A stretch of DNA of 64,000 bases from an uncultured Flavobacteriaceae bacterium (GTDB lineage Bacteria; Bacteroidota; Bacteroidia; Flavobacteriales; Flavobacteriaceae): NCBI GenBank assembly GCA_905479625.1, contig CAJQNF010000051.1, forward strand, positions 1 through 64,000, written 5' to 3'. Of this stretch, positions 1 through 10,344 are shown one piece after another. The notes beneath the pieces are model-generated. The model was not told where the DNA came from and did not search any database. It saw nothing but the letters and a program-made list of their open reading frames with translations. How positions within the stretch are numbered: position 1 is the stretch's first letter; each line of letters opens with the position of its first letter. The position numbers and the translations under genes were made by a program.

Positions 1-12
1 CCGTTCCCAATC

Positions 13-510
13 TTGCTGCTACGCAATTCTGTTTTGCTTATTGATACCAAGCAGCGTAATAAATTAGAGGCGCTTCATATTTCTAGGAAAGAAATTTTTC
101 TGAAACAACATGACCTTATTAAACGAAAAGTAAAAGAGATCTCTGATTTGAACCTTGATCTTTCAAGTCAGCGGGAAAATTTGCAGCTGATGTTTTCACA
201 ATTAAAAGATTTGTCTGATAAAACTGATAAGTCATTTAGCGGAGCAGTTTTGGCTCAGGAAAAGAGACAGCTCAATGGTTTGGATCACTTGGAAAAAAGA
301 CTTCTAAAAGCCCAGAAGAGAAAATATAAAGAGATCGTAACGCGAATAATAAAAATTCAACAGGAGCTCTTTCCAAAACAAAGCTTACAAGAAAGACAAG
401 CTAATTTTTCGGAATTTTATGAGCTGTATGGTGAGAAGTTAATTCCATTGCTGGTCAGTGTATTAGACCCTTTGAAGTTAGAATTTGATTTAATAAGTCC
501 GGAGGATTAG
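13..510 (+). CDS. Hypothetical coiled-coil-rich protein, probably truncated at the window edge
   Basis: 165-aa ORF open at the left window edge; Lys/Glu/Leu-rich helical composition; no recognised family. Confidence 0.5.
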   Translation: MLLRNSVLLIDTKQRNKLEALHISRKEIFLKQHDLIKRKVKEISDLNLDLSSQRENLQLMFSQLKDLSDKTDKSFSGAVLAQEKRQLNGLDHLEKRLLKAQKRKYKEIVTRIIKIQQELFPKQSLQERQANFSEFYELYGEKLIPLLVSVLDPLKLEFDLISPED

Positions 511-938
511 ATTAAGCCGCAAATCATAAGGGCTTCTTTGTAGGCATCAGATCGATATTCGTAATTATATGTTCCCAGATCCTGGGGATGTATCCAAATT
601 AATTCATCGAATTCATCGTCTTGTGGAATGACATCTGCCTCTGGTCTGTGCCTGATTTTCACTATGGATAATTCCTGACCCATATAAACAGGATGGCAAT
701 CTGGCGGAAAAGGATACCTTACTTTTTGGTCATATACTTCTGAAATGTATTCGTGAAATAAGAGGTAATTCAGTTCCTCCTTTAATTCTCTTTCAATTCC
801 CTGAATAAGGTTCTCTTTTTCTTCCAGACCTCCTTGTGGAAACTTGTAACTTTTATCACGAGGTGAATATCCAATGAGGATCTTAGATTCTTCATTGACA
901 ATTACTGCCATAACCGCTTGTCTGTAAATTTTCCCCAT
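507..938 (-). CDS. Nudix hydrolase family protein
   Basis: Nudix-box-like motif GGLEEKENLIQGIERELKEELN (GX5EX7REUXEE). Confidence 0.85.
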   Translation of the reverse strand: MGKIYRQAVMAVIVNEESKILIGYSPRDKSYKFPQGGLEEKENLIQGIERELKEELNYLLFHEYISEVYDQKVRYPFPPDCHPVYMGQELSIVKIRHRPEADVIPQDDEFDELIWIHPQDLGTYNYEYRSDAYKEALMICGLI

Positions 939-956
939 GGTACAAATTTAGCAAAA

Positions 957-987
957 AAAAAGATGACCGGTTTTCCGGTCATCTTTT
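957..987. terminator. Rho-independent-type hairpin downstream of ORF 1010..1534(-)
   Basis: AAAGATGACCGG-TTTT-CCGGTCATCTTT with A/T tracts on both sides. Confidence 0.75.
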
Positions 988-1009
988 TAAAATCTATATG
1001 CATTTTAGT

Positions 1010-1534
1010 TTATGTGATAAATAAAAAGGAAAATAACGCGGCAAACTTTCCAATTTTTAAATTATCCAGACTTAAGAATCTATTTCTTCTTGATATTTTA
1101 ACTTCAGGTTTTTGTGTTTGATCTGCAACCAATTCAGAAACCTCACCAATTAACTGGTAACAGGCATTGATTAATTTTTCCTCTCTCGGAAGGTAATCAT
1201 TCTGTGGGTAAAGGATTAATAAGAAATCATCATTACTGTCAGAAGATGTAAAACTATCTTCCAATGAAGCTGCATCTTTATTTTCAATAAATTCCATGTA
1301 GATTTCTCTGAACACGGATATTTTACTTTTGTCGATGATCGAGAAATTAACAGAATCTAACAGGGCATCAATTTTATGGCTGAATGAAAGTGCGTTCTGA
1401 TGATTGCCCAGCAATTCAGAATTGATACTGTCAGTGATGTTTAGTTTTTCAGATAAGTAATCTGTAATCGTGCTCTCAACAAAAAGGGCAGATACAAAAA
1501 ACTCATTTCTAACTTTTACCTCGCTTATCTCCAT
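1010..1534 (-). CDS. Hypothetical protein
   Basis: 174-aa ORF with a hairpin terminator just downstream; no recognised family. Confidence 0.55.
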   Translation of the reverse strand: MEISEVKVRNEFFVSALFVESTITDYLSEKLNITDSINSELLGNHQNALSFSHKIDALLDSVNFSIIDKSKISVFREIYMEFIENKDAASLEDSFTSSDSNDDFLLILYPQNDYLPREEKLINACYQLIGEVSELVADQTQKPEVKISRRNRFLSLDNLKIGKFAALFSFLFIT

Positions 1535-1751
1535 GATTCAATCTTTTAAATATTATATATAATGAATAATTAAATTCAATTACATTTATTTAACGTTATG
1601 TGAGGGGAGTTATTATGAGGGTAATCTCAATTACTTTGCCAAAGCTTGATAATTGATCTTAAAACAAAGTTAAAAATTAAACCAACCTATCCTAATAAAT
1701 TGGATAAAAATACCTGAAATTGTTGATAAATTTCATGGTATTCCATGAATA

Positions 1752-1786
1752 AAAAAAGCCCTTTTGATCATCAAAAGGGCTTTTTA
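1752..1786. terminator. Hairpin terminator downstream of L31
   Basis: AAAAAAAGCCCTTTTGATCATCAAAAGGGCTTTTT inverted repeat with flanking A/T tracts. Confidence 0.8.
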
Positions 1787-1812
1787 AAATATTTTTAAAA
1801 ATAAATAAATTC

Positions 1813-2064
1813 TTATTTTTTGAATTTAGCGTATTTATTTTTGAACTTATCAATTCTACCAGCAGTATCAACCAATTTCATTTTACCAGTATAATATGGA
1901 TGAGAAGTGCGAGAAATTTCCAATTTAATTAATGGGTATTCAGCTCCTTCAACATCAATAGTTTCTTTTGAATTGGCAGTAGATTTCGTTAAAAAAACAT
2001 CTCCGTTAGACATGTCTTTAAATGCTACCATTCTATAATTTTCTGGATGTATTCCTTTTCTCAT
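1813..2064 (-). CDS. rpmE2: 50S ribosomal protein L31 type B
   Basis: MRKGIHPENYRMVAFKDMSNGDVFLTKSTA...ISRTSHPYYTGKMKLVDTAGRIDKFKNKY; no zinc-binding CxxC, as in type B. Confidence 0.95.
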   Translation of the reverse strand: MRKGIHPENYRMVAFKDMSNGDVFLTKSTANSKETIDVEGAEYPLIKLEISRTSHPYYTGKMKLVDTAGRIDKFKNKYAKFKK

Positions 2065-2202
2065 CGTTAACTCATTTAAATTTTATACTTTCGCTTCTCT
2101 TAAAAAGAATATTCAGCACTTGCCGAATTTGAGAGTGCAAATTTAAATAATATTTTTAAAACTCAAACATTATTTTAGGTATTTTAAACAAAAAATAATA
2201 AT

Positions 2203-3219
2203 ATGAATAAAATTGCTTACAATCTTACGTTGGCATTCCTCCTTATTCTGAATGCTTGTGGAAATAAATACCAGTTACAGTTAGAATCCCCCAAAAGTAT
2301 TCAGATAGATAAACCCTTAAAAATTGGCGTACAAGAGAAGAAAGGGAATCCTATTGATTCTGTTCAGTATTTCATAAATGGAGCCTTAATCAGCAATCAT
2401 GAGGCTGTTGATATCAAGAACTATAAATTAGGAAAGCAAGCTTTGTCAGCTACCATCTACTTTGACGGTAAAAGCAAAAAGCTGAACAATACGATCTACT
2501 TTTTAAATGACAAGGCGCCTGAAGTTTTTACCTATGAGGTGGTGAATGAATTTCCACATGATGATCAAGCATTTACCCAGGGTTTTGTTTACCATGACGG
2601 ATACTTTTATGAAAGTACCGGGCAGAATGGCAAATCTTCATTAAGAAAGGTTGACATTGAATCTGGAAAGGTATTGAAAAAGATAGATCTGGATAAACAA
2701 TATTTTGGGGAAGGTATGACGATTAAGGATGGTAAGATTTATCAGTTGACCTGGAGAAAAAAAGTAGGCTTTATTTATGACTTGGAGAACTTCGAACTTG
2801 AAAAATCATTTGAATACGGCCAAAGTCAAGAAGGTTGGGGTTTGACTCATAACAATGATTTTCTGATTAAAACTGATGGTTCTGAACGCATGTGGCTCTT
2901 AGATCCTCAAACGCTTAAGGAGGTTTCCTATATAGAGACCTATACCAATAAAAGGAAGGCTGAAAAATTGAATGAACTTGAGTTTGTTAATGGAAAGATC
3001 TATGCGAATATCTGGCAACAGAATTCTATTTTAATTGTTGAACCTTCAAGTGGTGCTATAGAAGGGATTGTTAGTTTAAAAGGTCTTCAGTCCAGAGCAG
3101 GTCAAAAAGGAGAAGACAACGTATTAAACGGAATTGCCTACGACAAGCAAAATGACCGTTTGTATGTGACCGGAAAGAACTGGAATAAGGTTTTTGAAAT
3201 CAAATTGATTGAAAAATAA
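2203..3219 (+). CDS. Glutaminyl-peptide cyclotransferase (glutamine cyclotransferase family), lipoprotein
   Basis: Lipobox LNACG; FPHDDQAFTQGFVYHDGYFYESTGQNGKSSLRKVD typical of the family. Confidence 0.88.
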   Translation: MNKIAYNLTLAFLLILNACGNKYQLQLESPKSIQIDKPLKIGVQEKKGNPIDSVQYFINGALISNHEAVDIKNYKLGKQALSATIYFDGKSKKLNNTIYFLNDKAPEVFTYEVVNEFPHDDQAFTQGFVYHDGYFYESTGQNGKSSLRKVDIESGKVLKKIDLDKQYFGEGMTIKDGKIYQLTWRKKVGFIYDLENFELEKSFEYGQSQEGWGLTHNNDFLIKTDGSERMWLLDPQTLKEVSYIETYTNKRKAEKLNELEFVNGKIYANIWQQNSILIVEPSSGAIEGIVSLKGLQSRAGQKGEDNVLNGIAYDKQNDRLYVTGKNWNKVFEIKLIEK

Positions 3220-4752
3220 ATGCATATGCTTCGTTATCTGTTCTTGATATTTATCGTTTTTATAACCTTGCAGTCTTGCAATGATGACATTTTTGAGACC
3301 AGTCCCAGTACCGGTCAATTGACTTTTTCAAAGGATACAGTTTTCCTGGACACCGTGTTTACGAATACAAGCTCTAGTACCAGAACTTTTAAGGTCTATA
3401 ACAAAAGCAATGCTCATATCAATATTCCAAGCATAAGGTTGGGGAAGGGCGAGCAGTCATTTTACAGGCTCAACGTAAATGGCGAACCGGGAAAATCATT
3501 CGAAAATATTGATATATTACCTAAAGATAGTATTTATGTTTTTGTAGAAGCCACGGTAGATTATACCAAGGTGAATGATCCTCTTTACATTGATGAAGTT
3601 ATTTTTGATCAGGGAGATAATGAGCAGGAAATAAAATTGATAACCCTTGTTCAGGACGCTTATTTTTTATTCCCTGAAAGAGATGCTGATGGAATAAAGG
3701 AAAAGATCGTTTGGGGTATTGATGACGAAGGTGAGGAGATATTGGTGGATGGTTTTTACTTGGACGGCAATACAACCTGGACCAATGAAAAGCCTTATGT
3801 TATTTATGGTTATGTAGGTGTAAACGTGGGTAATACGCTTACTATTAATAAAGGAGCGAACATTCATTTTCATGAAAATTCAGGCCTTCTTGTTGAAAAA
3901 AACGGTTCATTAAAGATCAATGGAACTTTAGATGAAAAAGTAATCATTCAGGGAGACAGGCTGGAACCATTTTATGAAGATATCGCCGGTCAATGGGGGA
4001 CGATTTGGTTACGAGCTGGCAGTAAGGAACATATGATCAACCATGCCGTGATTAAAAACAACATCATTGGGATTTTAGTCGACACAATTGGAAGCGAAGC
4101 GCAACCCACGCTTACAATTCAAAATTCAGAGATTTACAATACCAGTAATTTTGGAATTTTCGCCCGTGCGGCGAATATTAAGGGTTCTAACTTGGTTATA
4201 GCAAACAACGGACAATCTTCTCTTGCTTGCACTTTTGGTGGCACCTACAATTTTACGCATGCTACCTTTGCCAACTTTTGGTCAGGTGGTATAAGAGAGT
4301 TTCCTGCGGTACTTGTCAATAATTTTCAGTTGTCTACAGGTGGTAATGATTCAGGAGGATTGGTTGTCAATGATTTATTAGCAGCAAACTTTACAAATTG
4401 CATTATAGACGGGAATCAAAGTGTTGAATTCCTGCTTCAAAACAATGATCAGGCGGCCTTCAATTTTAAATTTAAAAATAATTTATTGCGTTTTTTAGAT
4501 CCAGGAGGCAACCAGTCAAATAACCCTCTTTACGATTTTGATGACACCGATAAGTATCAGGATAATATCTTTAATGGGGAATCAGATTTTGAAGATGTCA
4601 ATGAGAATAAATTTCGCATTGGGGATGCGTCCGATGCCAAAGCTAATGCGGACCAATCAGCTGCCCAGCAAGTTCCCTTTGACCTTTTAGGAGTAAATCG
4701 TGTTGTTTCTCCTGATATGGGTGCCTATCAGCATATTATTTTTGAAGAATGA
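3220..4752 (+). CDS. Lipoprotein with right-handed parallel beta-helix-like region
   Basis: Lipoprotein signal (LQSCND); repeated short beta-rungs (LTIQNSEIYNTSNFGIFARAANIKGSNLVIANN); starts immediately after the cyclotransferase gene. Confidence 0.7.
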   Translation: MHMLRYLFLIFIVFITLQSCNDDIFETSPSTGQLTFSKDTVFLDTVFTNTSSSTRTFKVYNKSNAHINIPSIRLGKGEQSFYRLNVNGEPGKSFENIDILPKDSIYVFVEATVDYTKVNDPLYIDEVIFDQGDNEQEIKLITLVQDAYFLFPERDADGIKEKIVWGIDDEGEEILVDGFYLDGNTTWTNEKPYVIYGYVGVNVGNTLTINKGANIHFHENSGLLVEKNGSLKINGTLDEKVIIQGDRLEPFYEDIAGQWGTIWLRAGSKEHMINHAVIKNNIIGILVDTIGSEAQPTLTIQNSEIYNTSNFGIFARAANIKGSNLVIANNGQSSLACTFGGTYNFTHATFANFWSGGIREFPAVLVNNFQLSTGGNDSGGLVVNDLLAANFTNCIIDGNQSVEFLLQNNDQAAFNFKFKNNLLRFLDPGGNQSNNPLYDFDDTDKYQDNIFNGESDFEDVNENKFRIGDASDAKANADQSAAQQVPFDLLGVNRVVSPDMGAYQHIIFEE

Positions 4753-4789
4753 TTTTGCCCAATTAGAATAAAAGTTAAACATAAATTAC

Positions 4790-5482
4790 ATGAGCTCAAA
4801 AAGAATTCTGGTAACAGGAGCCAGCAGAGGAATAGGATTAGAGCTGGTCAGGCAGCTTTCGGATAGCGGTCATCAGGTACTTGCCTTAAGTAGAAATGCA
4901 GGAGGTCTTGAAAAGCTGGCGTCAGACTGCGAGACATTAAATGCTTTACAAACTAATATTACATCAGATACTGGGATTGATAAAGTGGTGAAGTTCGTAA
5001 ACGATAACTGGGGGACTGTGGATATTGTCATCCATAATGCCGGAGCATTACTTCATAAACCCTTAAAAGAAACAACGGTGGATGATTTCCAGAGGATCTA
5101 TCAGGTCAATGTTTTCGCTGTTGCTGAATTGACCAGAAGACTCGACCCGTTTTTTGTTGAAGGGACTCATGTTGTTGCTATTAGCAGTATGGGAGGCATT
5201 CAAGGAAGTATGAAGTTTGCCGGCCTTGCTGCTTACAGTTCGTCAAAAGGAGCAGTCATCACTTTAATGGAGCTGCTGGCTGAAGAATATAAAGAGAGAG
5301 GGGTTTCTTTTAACGCCTTAGCGCTTGGAGCGGTACAGACCGAAATGCTAAAAGAGGCATTTCCTGACTATGATGCTCCGGTAACTGCAAGAGAAATGGC
5401 AACATACATCTCAGAATTTGCACTAAAAGGACATAAGCTATTTAACGGTAAAGTGTTACAGGTATCGAATTCAACCCCATAG
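4790..5482 (+). CDS. Short-chain dehydrogenase/reductase (SDR)
   Basis: N-terminal VTGASRGIG; HNAG; YSSSK active-site motif. Confidence 0.93.
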   Translation: MSSKRILVTGASRGIGLELVRQLSDSGHQVLALSRNAGGLEKLASDCETLNALQTNITSDTGIDKVVKFVNDNWGTVDIVIHNAGALLHKPLKETTVDDFQRIYQVNVFAVAELTRRLDPFFVEGTHVVAISSMGGIQGSMKFAGLAAYSSSKGAVITLMELLAEEYKERGVSFNALALGAVQTEMLKEAFPDYDAPVTAREMATYISEFALKGHKLFNGKVLQVSNSTP

Positions 5483-5515
5483 TGGGAAATTTTACAACAG
5501 AAAAGTAATCATTGC

Positions 5516-6115
5516 TTGGAAACAAAAATAGAAATTCTTCAAAAATACCTTCCAGAGGAAGCCTTGGGAAAGGTGATCGAGCTGATAGAGCGTTATCCCT
5601 GCCATCTCAAAATTGTAAATAAGAGAAGCAGTAAACACGGAGATTTCAAAAGGTTCAATGATGGAAAGGTACAGATTACCATCAATAATGACCTAAACCC
5701 ATATCGGTTTTTATTGACACTTGTTCATGAATATGCCCATTTGGTGACTTTTCGGGAATATAAAAGCGTAAGACCTCATGGGGTCGAATGGAAACGTAAT
5801 TTTAAATTACTGATGTTGCCTTTTCTTAGTCCTGAAATATTTCCTGATGACTTACTGAAACTTCTGGCAAATTACCTGATCAATCCCAAAGCGAGTAGCG
5901 ACGGAGACATTAACTTATCTTTAGCTTTTAGAAATTATGATCGTTTTTCGGATAAAACACTTATTTTTGAGATTCCGGATAGGAGCCGATTTCAGTACCG
6001 AAACAGAGCTTTTATCAAGGGAAAAAAAAGACGTACAAGATATGAATGTATCGAAATACTCACACATAGAAAATACATATTCCACCCACATGCAGAGGTG
6101 GAGCTTTTAAAATAA
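5516..6115 (+). CDS. SprT-like zinc metallopeptidase-domain protein
   Basis: TLVHEYAHLVTF (HExxH) in a SprT-like context; no ATG at the listed start (TTG), so the start is approximate. Confidence 0.8.
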   Translation: METKIEILQKYLPEEALGKVIELIERYPCHLKIVNKRSSKHGDFKRFNDGKVQITINNDLNPYRFLLTLVHEYAHLVTFREYKSVRPHGVEWKRNFKLLMLPFLSPEIFPDDLLKLLANYLINPKASSDGDINLSLAFRNYDRFSDKTLIFEIPDRSRFQYRNRAFIKGKKRRTRYECIEILTHRKYIFHPHAEVELLK

Positions 6116-6119
6116 AATT

Positions 6120-7190
6120 ATGAATAAGAACTATTATGCTGTAATTATGGCTGGGGGAGTTGGTTCCCGATTTTGGCCTGTAAGCACACCTGATAATCCC
6201 AAACAATTTCAAGATATGCTGGGTACAGGAGAGTCGCTTATACGGCAGACTTTTAACAGATTATCAACCTTGATCCCTCAGGACCAAATACTGATAGCGA
6301 CTAATCAGAGGTACAAGAATTTAGTGATGGAGCATTTGCCTGAAGTAACTGAAAATCAGGTATTGCTGGAGCCGGCTATGAGAAATACGGCTCCGTGTAT
6401 TTTGTATTCAGCGCTTAAAATTATGGATCAGAATAGTGAGGCTGTAATGATCGTCGCACCCTCGGATCACCATATAGAGGATGAAGCAGAATTTGTGCGA
6501 AATGTAAAGTCAGCTTTTGAGGCCTGTCAGAAAAATGATATTTTGATGACACTTGGTATAAAACCAACAGGACCTAATACAGGGTACGGCTATATTCAGT
6601 TTGAAGAGGGTGAAAGGGAGGTGAAAAAGGTTAAGAACTTTACAGAAAAACCTGATTTAAAAACAGCGGAAAAATTTATCGCACAAGGGGATTATTTATG
6701 GAATGCCGGTATCTTCATCTGGAGCGTAAAAAGCATTCTTGATTCTTTTAAAAGAAGCCTTCCTGAGATGTGTCATTTATTTGAAAAGGGAGCCTCTTAT
6801 TGGAATTCTAAAAAAGAAACTGATTTCATTACAGATCACTATGCTGAAGCCGAGAATATATCTATCGATTATGGTATCATGGAAAAGGCCCAAAATGTAT
6901 ATGTAATGGGTACGGATTTTGGTTGGAATGATCTTGGAACCTGGGGTTCCTTATACGATAAGCTTGAAAAGGATGAAGCTGATAATGCAATTGTTAATGC
7001 CAAAAGCTATTTTATAGATGCTAAAAACAACATGATCAGTACCAAAGGAGGTAAAAAAATTGTGGTAGCGGGTATCAGTAATTATATTATTGTTGAAACT
7101 GACGATACGATCATGATTTATCCTAAATCTGAGGAACAGAAGATTAAAGAGGTTTCAAAAGAGGCAGAGAAGAGATTTAGGAAAGACTAA
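6120..7190 (+). CDS. Mannose-1-phosphate guanylyltransferase
   Basis: VIMAGGVGSRFWPVSTPDNPKQF pyrophosphorylase motif; FTEKPD; WNAGIFIW. Confidence 0.93.
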   Translation: MNKNYYAVIMAGGVGSRFWPVSTPDNPKQFQDMLGTGESLIRQTFNRLSTLIPQDQILIATNQRYKNLVMEHLPEVTENQVLLEPAMRNTAPCILYSALKIMDQNSEAVMIVAPSDHHIEDEAEFVRNVKSAFEACQKNDILMTLGIKPTGPNTGYGYIQFEEGEREVKKVKNFTEKPDLKTAEKFIAQGDYLWNAGIFIWSVKSILDSFKRSLPEMCHLFEKGASYWNSKKETDFITDHYAEAENISIDYGIMEKAQNVYVMGTDFGWNDLGTWGSLYDKLEKDEADNAIVNAKSYFIDAKNNMISTKGGKKIVVAGISNYIIVETDDTIMIYPKSEEQKIKEVSKEAEKRFRKD

Positions 7191-7232
7191 TTTTTACTAC
7201 ATTTACTAAGGTCATCGATAAGTCAAGCTTTT

Positions 7233-8681
7233 ATGGAAGAAAATAAGAAGGATCAGATAGTAGAGGATAAGAAATTTAAGGAACAAAAGGAAGAGGTCCA
7301 AAAGGAATTTAAGGGCTTTTTTCAGAGTTTAAAGGAATATATCCCCCAGCTTTTAAGTATTCGTCGGGATACGGATAAGGAGGCGACTGCAAAAACGATC
7401 AGAGAAGGTGTATCCATAAAGGGGCAAACAGCCTGGATTTTGGTTTTTTCAATATTGATTGCTTCCATTGGATTGAATGTAAGCTCGACAGCTGTTGTGA
7501 TTGGAGCGATGTTAATATCTCCTTTGATGGGACCTATTCTTGGAATCGGGTTTTCCATTGGAGTAAACGATGTGGATACATTGAAGTCTTCAGTGATCAA
7601 CTTCGGTGCCATGGTTTTTTTAAGTCTATTGACTTCTTTTATATTCTTTAGCATACCCATTTTTAAGGAGGCTACTCCAGAAATCCTTGCCCGTACTAAA
7701 CCGGATGTAAGAGATGTGTTGATCGCCATGTCCGGTGGTTTAGCACTGATCATTGCAATCAGCCGAAATAAGCCCCAGTTCAATACAGTAGCGGGTGTGG
7801 CTATTGCTACCGCTTTGATGCCGCCATTATGCACGGCCGGATTTGGTCTGGCAACCGGACAATTTAACTATTTCGGAGGTGCAATGTTCCTTTTTACGAT
7901 TAATTGTATCTATATAGCCCTTGCGGCTTTTGTTATCACAAAATACTTAAAGTTCCCTATGCTTAAGTATATCAATCAGGCCAAAAGAAAAAGGATTTCC
8001 CGTGTTGCTTCTTTGATCGCTTTGGTCATACTGGCGTTTAGTATTTATCTTTTTTACCAATTATATGTCTTAAACGATTATACAATTAAAGCTGAAAAAT
8101 TCATCGAAAATTTGAAGGAAGAAGGCGTAAATATTATTGGGGATAATAAGGAAAGTATTAATTTTAAGGAACAAGAGATCAAGCTATATGTTTTTGGCAG
8201 TGACTATTCACCTAAGGATAAAGAAAGGTGGGAAGAGCAAATTCAGGAATTGGGATTGAAGAACACAAAGCTGACTATTTTAAAAAGTCAGGATGATTCA
8301 GGTATACGAGAAGATATAGACAAAATCAAAGAACTGTATATCAATTCGCATCAAATGCTGAGTTCAAGAGATGAAACCATCAAAGAAAAGGACTTAAGAA
8401 TCAATGAACTTGAAAAAGACTTGAGGAGGTATTATGCCAATGAGGTTCATTTTGATAGAATAATCAAAGAAATTCAGATCAATTATGCTGATTTAGAGCA
8501 AATTGGATACTATCGAGAATATATTTCAAATTTTGAAAAAATGGATACACTCAATATTATATCTGTAAGATGGAGGAAGAAGGTGTCCAATCGTCAAAAA
8601 AAGCAACAGGAAGAGAAGTTAAAGGAGTGGTTGCAGACCCGTTTGAATATTAAGAATTTAGAAATCAGACAGCTTAAATAG
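7233..8681 (+). CDS. DUF389 / TIGR00341-like membrane protein with C-terminal coiled coil
   Basis: SSTAVVIGAMLISPLMGPILGIGFSIGVND and ATALMPPLCTAGFGL typical of DUF389; cytosolic C-terminal extension. Confidence 0.85.
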   Translation: MEENKKDQIVEDKKFKEQKEEVQKEFKGFFQSLKEYIPQLLSIRRDTDKEATAKTIREGVSIKGQTAWILVFSILIASIGLNVSSTAVVIGAMLISPLMGPILGIGFSIGVNDVDTLKSSVINFGAMVFLSLLTSFIFFSIPIFKEATPEILARTKPDVRDVLIAMSGGLALIIAISRNKPQFNTVAGVAIATALMPPLCTAGFGLATGQFNYFGGAMFLFTINCIYIALAAFVITKYLKFPMLKYINQAKRKRISRVASLIALVILAFSIYLFYQLYVLNDYTIKAEKFIENLKEEGVNIIGDNKESINFKEQEIKLYVFGSDYSPKDKERWEEQIQELGLKNTKLTILKSQDDSGIREDIDKIKELYINSHQMLSSRDETIKEKDLRINELEKDLRRYYANEVHFDRIIKEIQINYADLEQIGYYREYISNFEKMDTLNIISVRWRKKVSNRQKKQQEEKLKEWLQTRLNIKNLEIRQLK

Positions 8682-8747
8682 TTTTTTTGAACCTCTTACT
8701 AATCTAAGTAATGATGCCTTAAAAGAGATTTCTATACAATAATTATG

Positions 8748-9509
8748 TTATCCTTTATTATAAACTTCTCTCACTTTCTTATATAGGTTTGAAGAGTATA
8801 CAAAATCTGTAACAGCCTTGTTATCAGTTTTAAATATTGTTTTAAAGGAGCCTTCCCACTCTTTTAATCCTTCTTTAAGGAAAATGATTTTTTCACCTAT
8901 TTCCATCACTGAATTCATGTCATGAGAATTAATGATAGTGATCATCTGGTATTCATCCGTAATTTCCTGGATCAGATTATCTATAACAATAGCTGTTTTA
9001 GGGTCAAGGCCAGAATTGGGTTCATCACAGAACAGGTATTTAGGATTCATCACTATGGCTCTTGCAATCGCCACCCTTTTTTGCATACCTCCCGAAAGTT
9101 CTGCAGGGAATTTAGTATTTACATTTTCAAGGTGTACTCTATTTAGAACGAAGTTCACCCTGTCTTTCATTTCCTCATCTGTTTGATTGGTAAACATCTT
9201 GAGAGGGAATTTAATATTGTCTTCTATCGTTTCTGAATCAAAAAGGGCACCTCCCTGAAAAACCATACCTATTTCCTTGCGAAGATCTCTTTTTTCTGAT
9301 AATGTCATTTTACTGTAATGACGATTATCATAACAGATATCACCTTTTTCAGGATAATAGAGGCCGAGAAGGCATTTTAGAAAAACAGTTTTACCGGACC
9401 CGCTGGTTCCAATGATCATGCTCGTATCTCCTTTGTGAAAAGTAGCCGAGACGCCTCTTAGAACGTGTTGATCGCCAAAGGATTTATGTATATCTGTAAC
9501 TTCTATCAT
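8748..9509 (-). CDS. ABC transporter ATP-binding protein (MlaF-like)
   Basis: Walker A GTSGSGKT, signature LSGGMQKRVAIARAI, Walker B YLFCDEPNSGLDP; next to an MlaE-type permease. Confidence 0.93.
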   Translation of the reverse strand: MIEVTDIHKSFGDQHVLRGVSATFHKGDTSMIIGTSGSGKTVFLKCLLGLYYPEKGDICYDNRHYSKMTLSEKRDLRKEIGMVFQGGALFDSETIEDNIKFPLKMFTNQTDEEMKDRVNFVLNRVHLENVNTKFPAELSGGMQKRVAIARAIVMNPKYLFCDEPNSGLDPKTAIVIDNLIQEITDEYQMITIINSHDMNSVMEIGEKIIFLKEGLKEWEGSFKTIFKTDNKAVTDFVYSSNLYKKVREVYNKG

Positions 9510-10250
9510 CTATCCTAATAGCATTTGGGTTAGGAAATAATTTAGTAATATGATCAAAATACTTGTCCAAACAACAGCCTGTGTACTTGCTTTGCCCACT
9601 TCCAGAGAACCTCCTTTAACATAGAAGCCATAGAATGACGGAATCGTTGAGATGACAAAAGCAAAAACCATTGTTTTAATGAGAGCGTACCGAATCAAAT
9701 AAGGTTGAAAATCCATTCGTATTCCTTCAATATAACTATCTGAGGCAAATAAACCTGTCATAAAACCAGAAACCCATCCTCCGAAAATACCTAAAAACAT
9801 AGCTAGCATGACAATAAAAGGATAAAAGAGAACAGCTGCAATAACTTTTGGAAGCACCAGAAAGTTTAAAGCATTGACTCCCATTACTTCCAGCGCATCT
9901 ATTTGTTCTGTTACCCTCATGGTTCCAATGCTTGAGGTGATATAGGAACCTACTTTTCCAGCGAGAATAATCGACATAAAAGTTGGCGCAAATTCAAGAA
10001 TAATCGATCTTTTAGTGGCAAACCCTATTAGATATTTGGGAATCCAGGGAGTATCAACATTCAAGGCTGTTTGAATGGCGACCACTCCTCCTACAAAAAA
10101 AGAAATAAAGGCAACTATACCCAAGGATTTTATACCTAGCTCTTCAACTTCCTTAAATAAACTTTCTCTGAATACTGAACCTTTCTCCGGTTTTTTAAAA
10201 ACCTGCCCCAGCATGATAAAATAAAGTCCAATGTTGTGAAAATATTTCAT
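9510..10250 (-). CDS. MlaE-family ABC transporter permease
   Basis: FFVGGVVAIQTALN, IGTMRVTEQIDALEVMGVNALNFLVLPKV typical of MlaE/YrbE. Confidence 0.93.
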   Translation of the reverse strand: MKYFHNIGLYFIMLGQVFKKPEKGSVFRESLFKEVEELGIKSLGIVAFISFFVGGVVAIQTALNVDTPWIPKYLIGFATKRSIILEFAPTFMSIILAGKVGSYITSSIGTMRVTEQIDALEVMGVNALNFLVLPKVIAAVLFYPFIVMLAMFLGIFGGWVSGFMTGLFASDSYIEGIRMDFQPYLIRYALIKTMVFAFVISTIPSFYGFYVKGGSLEVGKASTQAVVWTSILIILLNYFLTQMLLG

Positions 10251-10344
10251 ATCGATTTCAATAGTGCTAAAATATTAAAATTTGACTGACAAATAGATAT
10301 ATAAACTCCTTTTATCCTTAAATTTGGCCACAAAAAAAGAATTC

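Noticed and set aside
918-1121. 67-aa plus-strand ORF
   Set aside because: Overlaps a terminator hairpin and the 3' end of ORF 1010..1534(-); no recognisable features.
3220-4752. Beta-helix lipoprotein as a polysaccharide lyase
   Set aside because: Repeats suggest a parallel beta helix, but no lyase catalytic signature was recognised and it is next to housekeeping genes.
7322-7834. 170-aa minus-strand ORF inside the DUF389 gene
   Set aside because: Fully antisense to a well-supported membrane protein gene; composition is explained by reverse reading of hydrophobic codons.
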